Positions 28,099-36,868 of a DNA stretch of 64,000 bases are shown piece by piece. The position numbers were made by a program, and so were the translations under genes. Every line of letters begins with the position of its first letter. The first letter of the stretch is position 1. The notes beneath the pieces are model-generated. The model saw only the letters and a program-made list of their open reading frames with translations, ran no database searches and had not been told where the DNA came from. Source of the DNA: Sulfitobacter sp. SK012 (lineage in GTDB: Bacteria > Pseudomonadota > Alphaproteobacteria > Rhodobacterales > Rhodobacteraceae); assembly GCF_003352085.1 (NCBI RefSeq), contig NZ_CP025804.1:3472001-3536000 (forward strand), in the 5' to 3' direction.

Positions 28099-29325
28099 GG
28101 TTGCCTCAACTGATCGACGCAACACTTTAATCTTTAGGAAGAGATGGAGTGTTTTGAATGAAGTATCGTCGCAGGATCTATTATTCAGCCGAACAGCGTG
28201 CCGATATCTGGGATCGATGGCAGCGTGGCGAGTCGATGAGGTCGATTGGGCGCGTTTTTGATCGCCACTCATCGTCGGTATTTTCCGTGATTTCACCGAC
28301 GGGCGGAATACGTCTACCTGATCGCAGACGCGGTCGTTCTGCATTGAGCCTTGCTGAGCGTGAAGAGATATCTCGTGGGCTCAGCACCAAGCAATCTCTC
28401 CGGGCAATTGCGCGTCAGTTGCGACGTGCGCCTTCAACGATCCGCCGCGAGGTACGACGCAATGGGGGCAAGTTGTGCTATCGCGCAACGGCATCAGACC
28501 AAGCTGCATGGGATCGGGCTTTGCGCCCCAAGATGTGCAAGTTGGCTTGTCACCCGATGTTGGCCCACGCAGTATCCGCAAAGTTACGGCGCAAGTGGTC
28601 GCCAGAACAAGTTGCTGGTTGGTTCAAACGCGCATCCCCTGGAGAGGCGCACAAACAGGTGTCACACGAAACGATTTACAGAAGCCTATATATACAGGCC
28701 CGCGGTGTCCTGAAGAAGGAGCTTCTGGAGCACTTGCGGGCTAAACGCACTGTCCGGCGCTCACAGCATGCCAGCCAGAAGCGAAAGGGAAATGGCCAGA
28801 TCAAGGACGCTGTATCTATCAGCGAAAGGCCTGCGTCCGTCGAAGATCGTGCTGTTCGGGGCCACTGGGAGGGCGACTTAATCGGTGGATCAAAGAACAG
28901 TTATATCGCGACACTCGTGGAACGGCATTCTCGGTACGTGATGCGGGTCAAAGTCGCGAACAAAGACACACAGAGTGTCATCACGGCGCTGATCAAATCG
29001 GCTCAGAAACTGCCGCGCGAGCTCTACAAGTCGCTGACGTGGGATCGTGGCAAAGAGCTGGCAGATCATCCGCGATTCACGTTGGCAACCGACGTTGATG
29101 TCTACTTCTGCGACCCACAATCACCGTGGCAGCGCGGGTCAAACGAGAACACCAACCGGCTTTTGAGGCAGCACTTGCCTCGCGGAACGGACCTATCCGT
29201 TCATTCCCAAGCAAAACTCAGTGCAATTGCAAGGCAACTCAACGAACGACCTCGCAAGACCTCGCAAGACCAAACGCCAGCAGAGATGTCCGCAGAGTGT
29301 GTTGCATCGACCGGTTGAGGTCGCC
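28099..29325 (+). mobile_element. IS30 family insertion sequence, copy 1
   Basis: A 1227-bp element. The left end GGTTGCCTCAACTGATCGAC and the reverse complement of the right end GGCGACCTCAACCGGTCGAT form imperfect 27-bp inverted repeats ending GCAACAC. It is inserted in the dispersed repeat: flanks AAGGGC and GCGGATTGCGGAC rejoin to the normal repeat order with a two-base GC duplication. Copy 2 has exactly the same length. Confidence 0.85.
28158..29318 (+). CDS. IS30 family transposase, copy 1
   Basis: DDE transposase of 386 residues. The N-terminal HTH is in QRADIWDRWQRGESMRSIG, and a second HTH appears in TKQSLRAIARQLRRAPSTI. The catalytic core has GHWEGDLI (first Asp), LTWDRGKELADH (second Asp) and the Glu in SPWQRGSNENTNRLLRQ. 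The frame is complete. By eye it differs from copy 2 at about 30 of 386 positions, so the two did not arise by a recent duplication here. Confidence 0.95.
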   Translation: MKYRRRIYYSAEQRADIWDRWQRGESMRSIGRVFDRHSSSVFSVISPTGGIRLPDRRRGRSALSLAEREEISRGLSTKQSLRAIARQLRRAPSTIRREVRRNGGKLCYRATASDQAAWDRALRPKMCKLACHPMLAHAVSAKLRRKWSPEQVAGWFKRASPGEAHKQVSHETIYRSLYIQARGVLKKELLEHLRAKRTVRRSQHASQKRKGNGQIKDAVSISERPASVEDRAVRGHWEGDLIGGSKNSYIATLVERHSRYVMRVKVANKDTQSVITALIKSAQKLPRELYKSLTWDRGKELADHPRFTLATDVDVYFCDPQSPWQRGSNENTNRLLRQHLPRGTDLSVHSQAKLSAIARQLNERPRKTSQDQTPAEMSAECVASTG

Positions 29326-29412
29326 GCGGATTGCGGACATTGGCCCAGCATTTCCGAATATCTGCTTAGAAATGCATCGAAATATATCGGAGTTTGGTGC
29401 TGTTTTACGTTG

Positions 29413-29451
29413 AAGGGCAGAAGTAGTTTTATAGACCCTACTTCTACCCTT
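29413..29451. terminator. Terminator-like hairpin between IS30 and DUF3604 gene
   Basis: AAGGGCAGAAGTAG (29413-29426) pairs with CTACTTCTACCCTT (29438-29451) with one mismatch. It lies 70 bp past the stop of the DUF3604 gene on the minus strand. No long T-run follows, so strength is uncertain. Confidence 0.45.
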
Positions 29452-29522
29452 TATAGCCAGTCATTGGCATTGCCGCCCCTTATAGATCGACAACTTTTGA
29501 GACCACACTTCGAACGTGCGGT

Positions 29523-31463
29523 TCAGCCTTTTGGTGTGTACCAGATCGGAGACGTGTACGCGCGCTCTTGATGCTCAAGCGGGGCACCTTCTGGCACTTC
29601 CAAACCATATTTAACAACATCATAGAGATACCACGGTGGTGTTGGAATTTCGAGAACCCGAGCATAGTAGAAGGCACGTTCACCAGCATCAAAATCTGGA
29701 TCGCTCCAGACCGTAACTAGTTCTGAGGCACCGATTGTATTCGCCCAAGTAGCTGTTGCCGCATCGACCGTGCTGCCGACCGCGGAGAGTTTTCCGTTTG
29801 CATCCATTTCCCGTTCATCCGACCAAACCACGTCGTATACTTTTTCGTGCGTGTTACCCTCAGTATCCACCCACCCTTTAATAATTTGCACGCGGTCAAG
29901 GTTGGCACCAATCGGGTCACGCAGTGCGGCTACCAAGAAGTTGGGCGCTTTGTTGTTCTCCGGTGGGGCGATCAAATCAGCCCCCATGGGGACGCCCTTT
30001 TCATATCCGACTGCGGATATTTCACGTTGTTTGAGATCGGCGTCGTTGAAATCATAACCGCCAAAGAAACGCACGGCCATGCGCGGGCCGGTTGTCCCAT
30101 AAACTTCTTTGCGGTCCATGGCATCAAATAAGGATGCACGGGTGTTTTCTTTGGCCCAGACAGCCGTCAAACCGGATGCAACCTGTTGCCAACTGAAGAT
30201 CTCTCCATTTTCGTTTTTCATGAAAGGATGAGATAGCCGTTCCGGAGATGGTTCGTATCCGGAGTGCTTGCCGAAGAAGTTATTTTCTTCAATTGCGGGC
30301 AATGAGTTATGCGAATCTGTCGCTCCGACTATTCCAAATTTGTAGGGGTTGGTGCCGAATTTATCTTCGAGAACCATGCCGTTTTTCAAAGCTTCACGAG
30401 CATATTCACCTGCAAGCATATCGTCGGTTTTTGCCGCACTCAAATCCAGATTGCCTACATCCCAAGTCCCGAAGTCAGCAAATTCATCATCTGGTGAAAG
30501 GAAAGGATGTGTTTCCCCGTCACCTTTGATCTGGGTTGCCTCATACACACGTTCCCATTTGGCACGCTGTTCCACATAAAATTTGTCAATTGCCTTGCCG
30601 GTGAATTGCGCATCCATCGGGAACATAATGCCATTGGATAGGTTTCCGTTGTGCGCGAATGTCATGGTCGAGCCGTTTGTTTTGGTTTCATAGTTTTCGA
30701 GATATTTGTACAAATCCAGCGGGTCATTGCTTCCGACGGGGGCCTGGGTTGTATACGGAACAACCTGGCGCGCGCGGTCGGGACCATCACGGAAAATGAC
30801 GTTACGGTGCAAATTGGCCCCCTTTTCAAGAGACGTCCACTCAAAGCCAATAAAGGCTGTAAATGTACCAGGGTCATTGAAGTCCTCGGCAGCATTAATC
30901 ACTTCGTCCCAGATCGTCGCATAACGCCGTGCGCCCGGTGAATAATTGGCAAACATTTCGGGGTCCATTTTGCCTTGGGAAAACGTTCCAATCAGATCGA
31001 GCGTCGCGTCAACGGCTTCCTGACCTCCGGCTCCAAAACCTTCGGCCCAACGCGCGCCTTGCTCGTATTGCGTAATGATCGGAGCCTTGGCCAGAATGTC
31101 GCCAATCATGCCCATCCCGTCGGAGTGATCCGTGATTGCCAGCCAATCCAGAGGGCGGCTGAGCCGTATGTCCTGACCTGAGGACGCCGTCACTTGTTCT
31201 CCACGCGCCACACGGTAGGCCTCGTGAAGTCCTAGTCGGTTACCAAAGCCGCCCGCATCCATCGAAAGGGAGGTGTGCAAATGGCTATCGCCCCAAAGAG
31301 GGCGCTCAGGAAACGAACGATCAACATATGGAGAATATGGCTTGTCGGTTGGAAACAGGCCGTTCAGCTGGCCTTCGTCGGCTTGAATTTCCTGAGCAAA
31401 GGATGTGCTGGCAATGATGATCGCTAGGGCCGTCGACCCAGAAAGACATCTAAGGTTGGTCAT
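29523..31463 (-). CDS. Exported DUF3604 (PHP-like) protein
   Basis: A 646-residue protein from ATG 31463, which has GGAGGG at the right distance; the longer frame to 31523 is not used. A signal peptide (about 1-23, ending SFAQ) indicates the periplasm. DUF3604 proteins have a PHP-like metal-dependent hydrolase fold. Candidate metal ligands are in WGDSHLHTSLS (about residue 57), WLAITDHSDGMG, MTFAHNGNLSNG and VGATDSHNSLP. The substrate is unknown for the family. It is the only gene between two inverted IS30 copies, a composite-transposon-like layout, although its composition does not look foreign. Confidence 0.85.
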   Translation of the reverse strand: MTNLRCLSGSTALAIIIASTSFAQEIQADEGQLNGLFPTDKPYSPYVDRSFPERPLWGDSHLHTSLSMDAGGFGNRLGLHEAYRVARGEQVTASSGQDIRLSRPLDWLAITDHSDGMGMIGDILAKAPIITQYEQGARWAEGFGAGGQEAVDATLDLIGTFSQGKMDPEMFANYSPGARRYATIWDEVINAAEDFNDPGTFTAFIGFEWTSLEKGANLHRNVIFRDGPDRARQVVPYTTQAPVGSNDPLDLYKYLENYETKTNGSTMTFAHNGNLSNGIMFPMDAQFTGKAIDKFYVEQRAKWERVYEATQIKGDGETHPFLSPDDEFADFGTWDVGNLDLSAAKTDDMLAGEYAREALKNGMVLEDKFGTNPYKFGIVGATDSHNSLPAIEENNFFGKHSGYEPSPERLSHPFMKNENGEIFSWQQVASGLTAVWAKENTRASLFDAMDRKEVYGTTGPRMAVRFFGGYDFNDADLKQREISAVGYEKGVPMGADLIAPPENNKAPNFLVAALRDPIGANLDRVQIIKGWVDTEGNTHEKVYDVVWSDEREMDANGKLSAVGSTVDAATATWANTIGASELVTVWSDPDFDAGERAFYYARVLEIPTPPWYLYDVVKYGLEVPEGAPLEHQERAYTSPIWYTPKG

Positions 31464-31855
31464 GAAAGTTCCCTCCAATGGAATATTTGGGCTACGATAA
31501 CGCTTTTGTGAACTGAATTGCAATTCAACCAGCTAGAAACGCAAACAACATTGATTCAAATCAAACTTGATCAACTGTTGCACCTGCTCGGGTGTTTGAA
31601 GTTGCTTTGATCACCTAATGTAAATTGCTCGCGAAGTGTTTTCGGCGAACATTGGGTGCAAGCGCCGTTTAATACAAAGCAACCGTAAAATATTGTTTTG
31701 AAACGGTTGTTTCGATTCAGGAAAAGTCTTTGGCGATATACGACGTAAAAGCCGGCTAAGGGCCGGAAGCTGTAGTCGCGCCGATTGCCGTCAACGGGAG
31801 CTTTGTCCCGCATAGCAGTCGTTAGTGCAGAACGCAGCGAATGGCGGCTTTGAGT
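31464..31855. repeat. Gene-free stretch with dispersed repeat ending at IS30 copy 2
   Basis: Holds the AT-rich promoter region of the DUF3604 gene (to about 31700). A repeat copy at about 31750-31855 follows (GGGCCGGAAGCTG, AGCTTTGTCCCGCATAGCAG, CGCAGCGAATGGCGGCTTTGAG). The repeat resumes at 33083 as GCCCAAACTGACCGATGCTG. Confidence 0.65.
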
Positions 31856-33082
31856 GGCGACCTCAACCGGTCGATGCAACACACTCAGCGAACTTCTCTG
31901 CTGGGGTTTGATATTGCAAGGTCTTGCGAGGACGTTCGTTAAGTTGCCTTGCAATTGCGCTGAGCTTTGCCTGAGAATGAACGGATAAGTCGGTTCCTCT
32001 TGGCAAATACTGCCTCAAAAGCCGGTTGGTGTTCTCGTTTGATCCACGTTGCCAAGGTGACTGCGGGTCGCAGAAGTAGACATCGACATCCGTGGCCAGT
32101 GTGAAGCGCGGATGATCTGCTAGCTCTTTGCCACGATCCCACGTCAAGGATTTGTAAAGTTCTCGCGGCAGCTTCTGAGCCGACTTGATCAGCGCAGTGA
32201 CGACGCTTTCAGTGTCCTTGTTCGCGACTTTCACCAACATCACGTATCGTGAATGCCGCTCGACCAGGGTCGCGATATAGCTGTTCTTCGATCCGCCAAT
32301 CAGGTCGCCTTCCCAGTGACCCGGAACAGCGCGATCCTCGACGGATGCAGGCCTTTCGCTGATGGACACAGCATCTTTAATCTGGCCATTACCGTTGCGC
32401 TTTAGGCTGGCATGCTGGGAACGCCTGACTGTGCGTTTTGCGCGCAAGTGCGCCAGCAGCTCCTTTTTGAGAACGCCACGTGCCTGTATATAAAGGCTTC
32501 GATAGATAGTCTCGTGTGACACCTGTTTGTGCGCCTCCTCCGGGAACGCCCGTTTGAGCCAACCCGCAACCTGCTCGGGAGACCACTTGCGCCGTAGCTT
32601 TGCTGATACTGCGCGGGCCAATGTCGGGTGACAAGCCAGCTTGCATATCTTTGGACGCAGAGCCCGGTTCCAAGCAGCCTGATCTGAACTAGACGCACGA
32701 TAGCCGACTGATCCGCCATTGCGCCGCACCTCCCGGCTGATCGTTGAGGGCGCACGTCGCAACTGGCGTGCAATCGCACGCAAGGATTGCTTGGTACTCA
32801 GCCCGCGGGATATCTCTTCGCGCTCAGAGAGGCTCAATGCAGAACTGCCACGCCTGCGATCCGGCGGCCGTATCCCGCCCGTAGGTGAGATGACCGAAAA
32901 TACCGACGACGATTGGCGATCAAAGACCCGCCCAATCGAACTCATCGACTCCCCACGTTGCCATCGATCCCAGATCTCGGCACGCTGCTCAGCTGAATAG
33001 TAAATCCTGCGACGATACTTCATTCAAAACACTCCATCTCTTTCTAAAGATTAAAGTGTTGCGTCGACCAGTTGAGGCCACC
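31856..33082 (-). mobile_element. IS30 family insertion sequence, copy 2
   Basis: A 1227-bp element in reverse orientation to copy 1. Ends are GGCGACCTCAACCGGTCGAT (plus strand, left) and GGTGGCCTCAACTGGTCGAC (reverse complement of right). The flanks CGGCTTTGAG and GCCCAAACTGACCGATGC rejoin to the order seen in the intact repeat near 15.6 kb (GAGCCCAATGTGACCGATGC), so the insertion site is the repeat. As in copy 1, the transposase-proximal flank ends in GGGC. Confidence 0.85.
31863..33023 (-). CDS. IS30 family transposase, copy 2
   Basis: 386 residues, complete, same architecture as copy 1: HTH in QRAEIWDRWQRGESMSSIG, DDE residues in GHWEGDLI, LTWDRGKELADH and SPWQRGSNENTNRL. The difference of about 8 percent from copy 1 suggests separate arrivals or an old duplication. 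Confidence 0.95.
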   Translation of the reverse strand: MKYRRRIYYSAEQRAEIWDRWQRGESMSSIGRVFDRQSSSVFSVISPTGGIRPPDRRRGSSALSLSEREEISRGLSTKQSLRAIARQLRRAPSTISREVRRNGGSVGYRASSSDQAAWNRALRPKICKLACHPTLARAVSAKLRRKWSPEQVAGWLKRAFPEEAHKQVSHETIYRSLYIQARGVLKKELLAHLRAKRTVRRSQHASLKRNGNGQIKDAVSISERPASVEDRAVPGHWEGDLIGGSKNSYIATLVERHSRYVMLVKVANKDTESVVTALIKSAQKLPRELYKSLTWDRGKELADHPRFTLATDVDVYFCDPQSPWQRGSNENTNRLLRQYLPRGTDLSVHSQAKLSAIARQLNERPRKTLQYQTPAEKFAECVASTG

Positions 33083-33483
33083 GCCCAAACTGACCGATGC
33101 TGCGAGCTGCGCGAATGGCCGCTATTCGTATCAAGAAAGGTAAACGAAAAATGCACCAAGATTCGATATGGCGATGTTCGGCAGTTTCCAATTTATGAGC
33201 CATTAGCCTAAAGAAGCTTGGCTCAAGGATCGGGACCTTTCCTGTGGGAGTAGATGAGGTTTTAGCTCGATAAAACTCCTAACCCACTCGGTCTGAATGC
33301 GGGGTTTTCCAATCTCTAAAAGCGAATGCGGCGCTTGCTTTTCGCCAATGGCGGGAACATCTACCGTGCTGCGTTTTTGTCCCGACTAAAGAGCTTGTTT
33401 CGATGGCTTTTGAGAGAGTATCGTAACTTTTGTAGAATCAAAATGATGGAAAACCTCTTGAAACATCTGGTGTGGCTTCCTGA
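33083..33483. other. Gene-free leader upstream of TAXI gene
   Basis: The first about 50 bases are the tail of the dispersed repeat (GCCCAAACTGACCGATGCTG, GCGAATGGCCGC). The rest is AT-rich and presumably carries the promoter of the TAXI/channel pair. I could not pick a convincing -35/-10 pair or operator. Confidence 0.5.
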
Positions 33484-34470
33484 ATGCATAAATTAGTGCT
33501 CAACTGCTTGCGGAAAGCGGCAATAAGTATTGCAATTATCCTTGCGTTTGGCCTGGCACCACTTCCTGCAGTGGCGGAGAACAAATCTATAGTTATCTCG
33601 AGTGGCGGCCCCACTGGAGTTTACTACCCCGTTTCGGTGGCGATTTGCAGATTGTATAATGTCAAATATTCGTTTTTAGGCCATGGCTGTACCGTCGAGT
33701 TATCCGGGGGGTCAATCGACAACCTTATGCAGTTGCGCGCTGACAAGGTGGACTTCGCGATCGTCCAGTCAGATTGGCAAGCACATGCAAAGAATGGAAC
33801 AGACACCTTCGCCGATGTTGGAGCACATGTCGAATTGAGATCAGTGTTTGCGCTTTACACCGAGTCCTTCACCGTCGTGGCACGCGCAAATTCCGGTATC
33901 AACAATTTTCAAGATCTGCTTGGGAAGCGAGTTAACATTGGCAACGCTGGTTCTGGTCAGCGAGCGACCATGGAAGTGTTGATGGACCAACACGGATGGA
34001 ACAGATTCGATTTTGCCTCTACGCGCGAATTTGCGTCTGATCTGCAGGCACAGGCTCTTTGCGACAACGAAGTTGACGCCATTGTGTTTATGGCAGGACA
34101 TCCTTCTGGGACGATAAAAACGGCGACCGGGACGTGCGATACAAAGCTGGTTAGCATTACCGGACCAGAGATCGACAAACTGCTTGAAACAAGTGATCAT
34201 TACCGCGCTTCGATTATTCCTGCAGGAACATATTTTGGCCAAACTGAGGATATTAGTACCTTTGGTGTCAGCGCCACAATGGTAACGACCTCTGATCAGC
34301 AGGATGAATCGGTTCTCAGATTGGTCGAAGTCGTCTTCGAAAAATTTGACCGGCTAAAGAGACTGCACACTGCTCTAACGAACCTAGATGCAGTTGAAAT
34401 GCAGAAGGACATCATGCCCGCGTCACTTCATGATGCGGCTTCCTCCTTTTATTCTACCGGTGTAAATTGA
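33484..34470 (+). CDS. TAXI family solute-binding protein (orphan, channel-associated)
   Basis: Periplasmic binding protein of 328 residues with a signal peptide (about 1-32, ending PAVA). TAXI features are ISSGGPTGVYYPV at the start of the mature chain, QLRADKVDFAIVQSDWQ and RVNIGNAGSGQRATMEVLM. TAXI receptors normally serve fused TRAP permeases, but none is encoded here. Instead, 48 bp downstream, an ion-channel fusion begins on the same strand. The homologous TAXI gene converges from the other side. By context it may deliver a ligand to the channel rather than to a transporter; this is inference. Glutamate and other dicarboxylates are known TAXI ligands. Confidence 0.88.
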   Translation: MHKLVLNCLRKAAISIAIILAFGLAPLPAVAENKSIVISSGGPTGVYYPVSVAICRLYNVKYSFLGHGCTVELSGGSIDNLMQLRADKVDFAIVQSDWQAHAKNGTDTFADVGAHVELRSVFALYTESFTVVARANSGINNFQDLLGKRVNIGNAGSGQRATMEVLMDQHGWNRFDFASTREFASDLQAQALCDNEVDAIVFMAGHPSGTIKTATGTCDTKLVSITGPEIDKLLETSDHYRASIIPAGTYFGQTEDISTFGVSATMVTTSDQQDESVLRLVEVVFEKFDRLKRLHTALTNLDAVEMQKDIMPASLHDAASSFYSTGVN

Positions 34471-34518
34471 TGGCCAGCACATTGGTGCGACACCCAGTAG
34501 CGCAAAATCTACTTTCCA

Positions 34519-36789
34519 ATGGATCTTAAAAACATGAAATTATCCAAAATTTGCGCTTTGGCGCGCTTTACCCTGCTTTGTGCACTGGCTTTTGCGTTGG
34601 TTCTCTTTGGTGGAGCGACGCAAGCGCAGGATGCAAAACCTTGGATTGTAGCAGTAGCAGGTCCAATGACTGGCGAAAGCGCGCACCTCGGAAAAGCGAT
34701 GGTTGATGCAACCAGACTCAAAGCTGAAGAGATCAATAAGGCGGGCGGCGTCAACGGCAGATCAATCGAAGTGGCTGCATACGACGATCAGAATTCCCCT
34801 GAGCTTGCCGCAAAGGTTGCCCTAGAAATCGCTACCCAAAGTCAAGCTGTTCTCGTGATAGGGCATCGTACCAGCGGAGCGTCAATCGCCGCCGCACCAG
34901 TCTATATGGAGCACGGTATTGCGGCGATAACGGGCACGGCTACAGCAGATGCTTTGACCGTAAACAACCCGTGGTACTTTCGAGCGACCTATAACAATAA
35001 GATGCAAGCCGAGTTCAGCGCAAACTACATAAGCAGCGTTCTTGGTTATAGGACTGCAACCCTTGTTGCTACCGACGATGCCTACGGGCGATCTTTACGA
35101 GACGCTTTCAAGGCTTCGTCTGAGAACCTCCGAATGGACATCGCACACCTCTATGATGTGGACCCAGAAAGCCCAGATATCGACCTTGATATGGCAGATA
35201 TTGTGGCGGAATTGTCCCTGATGCCAGACAGCGGAATGGTATTTCTCGCCATGAATGCAGTTAACGCTGCACATTTTGTGCGCGAAATGCGCAATTCAGG
35301 GTTCGCTTTGCCAATCTTCGGTGCAGACTCGATCAACCAAACATTCCCGAGTTACTTTGAACCGGACCCGATCCTTAAGACCCGCCCGGGTGATTTCACA
35401 GATCAAATTTTAGCAACAACATCAATGATATGGGACGTGGCAAATGAAGATGCCATTAAGTTTAGGAATGAGTTTGCCGACAGATTTGGCACTTCGCCCG
35501 ACTCTGGCATGGCGCTTTATTATGATGCGGCAGGAGTCTCGTTCAAAGCACTTGCGAGCATAGATGCGAGTATCTCTGATTTAACAATTCAACGTGAGGG
35601 TATACGAAACCATTTTGCGAGCTTAGACACCCGCGCCGACGCTTACGAGGGTATCACGGGGAAGATATTTTTTGACGATATCGGCAACGCAGAAAAGACC
35701 GTTCCCGTTGGCGTGTTTGAGTTGGGCGAGTTCATTTCTGCACCAGTCCAACTTCAAGCTGTCGAAAACCCAGTAATGGTCCCAAATTTTTCCGACAAAC
35801 TCGAAAGCGGTGAAATTGTTCCCCAGTCCGACGGGTACATGCACGCAACTCAGATTGTTTACTTTGGGGTTGACCTGAACGAGGTTAGTAACCTGAACAC
35901 AGCAACCGGTAACTATGATTTAGATTTCTATCTCTGGCTGAGGTATCGGGGCAAGCTAGATCTCAACAAGATTGAGTTTAGCAATGCGGTCACACCGATA
36001 AATTTGGACAATCCGATCTGGAAGCGTGAACGCAATGGCATGAATATTGTCACATTCAAAGTGCGAGGAACATTTAGCGGAGAGTTCCAATTTGCTGATT
36101 ACCCGTTTGACCGACAGCACATAACTCTGGTCGTTAGGCATCAGGATCGGAATAGTGAAAGCATGCGATTTGTGGCGGACAGACTTGGGATGTTGCTTGC
36201 AGATGAAAATTCAACCCTCTTGGCTAAGGTTGAGCAAGAGCAAGCCTTTAAGACCTCAAAGGGCTGGAGGGTGCTGGACGCACAAATCTATCAAGACTTG
36301 ATCAAGACTGCGTCAACGCTTGGTGAAACACGTTTCTTTCAGGGAGAAACTGAAGTTAACTTTTCCCGAATGGTTCTTTCATTGGAAATAGGCCGTCACC
36401 TAACAAGCTATAGCTCGACAATTCTACTCCCAATGACCATTCTTTTTACGATTGGTTTGCTTTTGTTCGCCGTTCCGATTCAGGAACTGCCGCCTCGGTT
36501 AAGTGGCGGCATTCTAGTGCTTGTGACCGTTTCGTTGCTGCGCGCGCGCTTGTCCAACGACCTCCCAAATATCGGCTACCTCGTTGCTATCGACTACATA
36601 TTCTTTGCACTACAAATCATTATGCTGTTTGGAATTTTGGTAAGCGTATTAAGTTATTGGTTACTGGCCAGCCAAAGGAGTGTCGCTGCAAGTCGCGTCA
36701 ACAAATTGGGGGCGGTTTTGTACCCCATTCCCATTCTTGCGGTGGGTTTCTATATTTGGTTCACAATCAGTATCGTCGCCCCGCTTTGA
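34519..36789 (+). CDS. LivK-type binding domain fused to pentameric ligand-gated ion channel
   Basis: A 756-residue chimera. Residues 1-37 are a signal sequence. Residues about 40-410 are a type I periplasmic-binding (LivJ/LivK, branched-chain amino acid receptor) domain: IVAVAGPMTGESAHLGKAM, INKAGGVNGR and ATLVATDDAYGRSL. Residues about 440-625 are a pLGIC extracellular beta-sandwich with the prokaryotic Pro-loop at YPFD 528-531 and no loop cysteines. Four helices follow: M1 631-653, M2 659-681, M3 685-714 and M4 731-753. M2 aligns without gaps to ELIC from its Arg0' to the LP after the helix. Prokaryotic pLGICs are usually about 320 residues without this extra domain. It is probably co-transcribed with the upstream TAXI gene. 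ATG 34534 is an alternative start. Confidence 0.85.
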   Translation: MDLKNMKLSKICALARFTLLCALAFALVLFGGATQAQDAKPWIVAVAGPMTGESAHLGKAMVDATRLKAEEINKAGGVNGRSIEVAAYDDQNSPELAAKVALEIATQSQAVLVIGHRTSGASIAAAPVYMEHGIAAITGTATADALTVNNPWYFRATYNNKMQAEFSANYISSVLGYRTATLVATDDAYGRSLRDAFKASSENLRMDIAHLYDVDPESPDIDLDMADIVAELSLMPDSGMVFLAMNAVNAAHFVREMRNSGFALPIFGADSINQTFPSYFEPDPILKTRPGDFTDQILATTSMIWDVANEDAIKFRNEFADRFGTSPDSGMALYYDAAGVSFKALASIDASISDLTIQREGIRNHFASLDTRADAYEGITGKIFFDDIGNAEKTVPVGVFELGEFISAPVQLQAVENPVMVPNFSDKLESGEIVPQSDGYMHATQIVYFGVDLNEVSNLNTATGNYDLDFYLWLRYRGKLDLNKIEFSNAVTPINLDNPIWKRERNGMNIVTFKVRGTFSGEFQFADYPFDRQHITLVVRHQDRNSESMRFVADRLGMLLADENSTLLAKVEQEQAFKTSKGWRVLDAQIYQDLIKTASTLGETRFFQGETEVNFSRMVLSLEIGRHLTSYSSTILLPMTILFTIGLLLFAVPIQELPPRLSGGILVLVTVSLLRARLSNDLPNIGYLVAIDYIFFALQIIMLFGILVSVLSYWLLASQRSVAASRVNKLGAVLYPIPILAVGFYIWFTISIVAPL

Positions 36790-36817
36790 CGGTATGTTCT
36801 ACACTGTAAGGCGCAAA

Positions 36818-36851
36818 CAGAAAGGGGAGTGCCAATGCACTCCCCTTTCTG
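36818..36851. terminator. Bidirectional Rho-independent-type terminator
   Basis: A perfect 15-bp stem, CAGAAAGGGGAGTGC (36818-36832) with its complement at 36837-36851 and a CAAT loop, sits between the convergent channel gene and the second TAXI gene. A/T-rich flanks on both sides are short, but the position between converging stops makes a shared terminator the best reading. Confidence 0.75.
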
Positions 36852-36868
36852 TCACAAAACCTAGATGG

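Noticed and set aside
28099..33082. A proven composite transposon
   Set aside because: The IS30 copies differ too much, each sits in its own repeat copy with its own junctions, and no outer target duplication is evident; kept only as a possibility.
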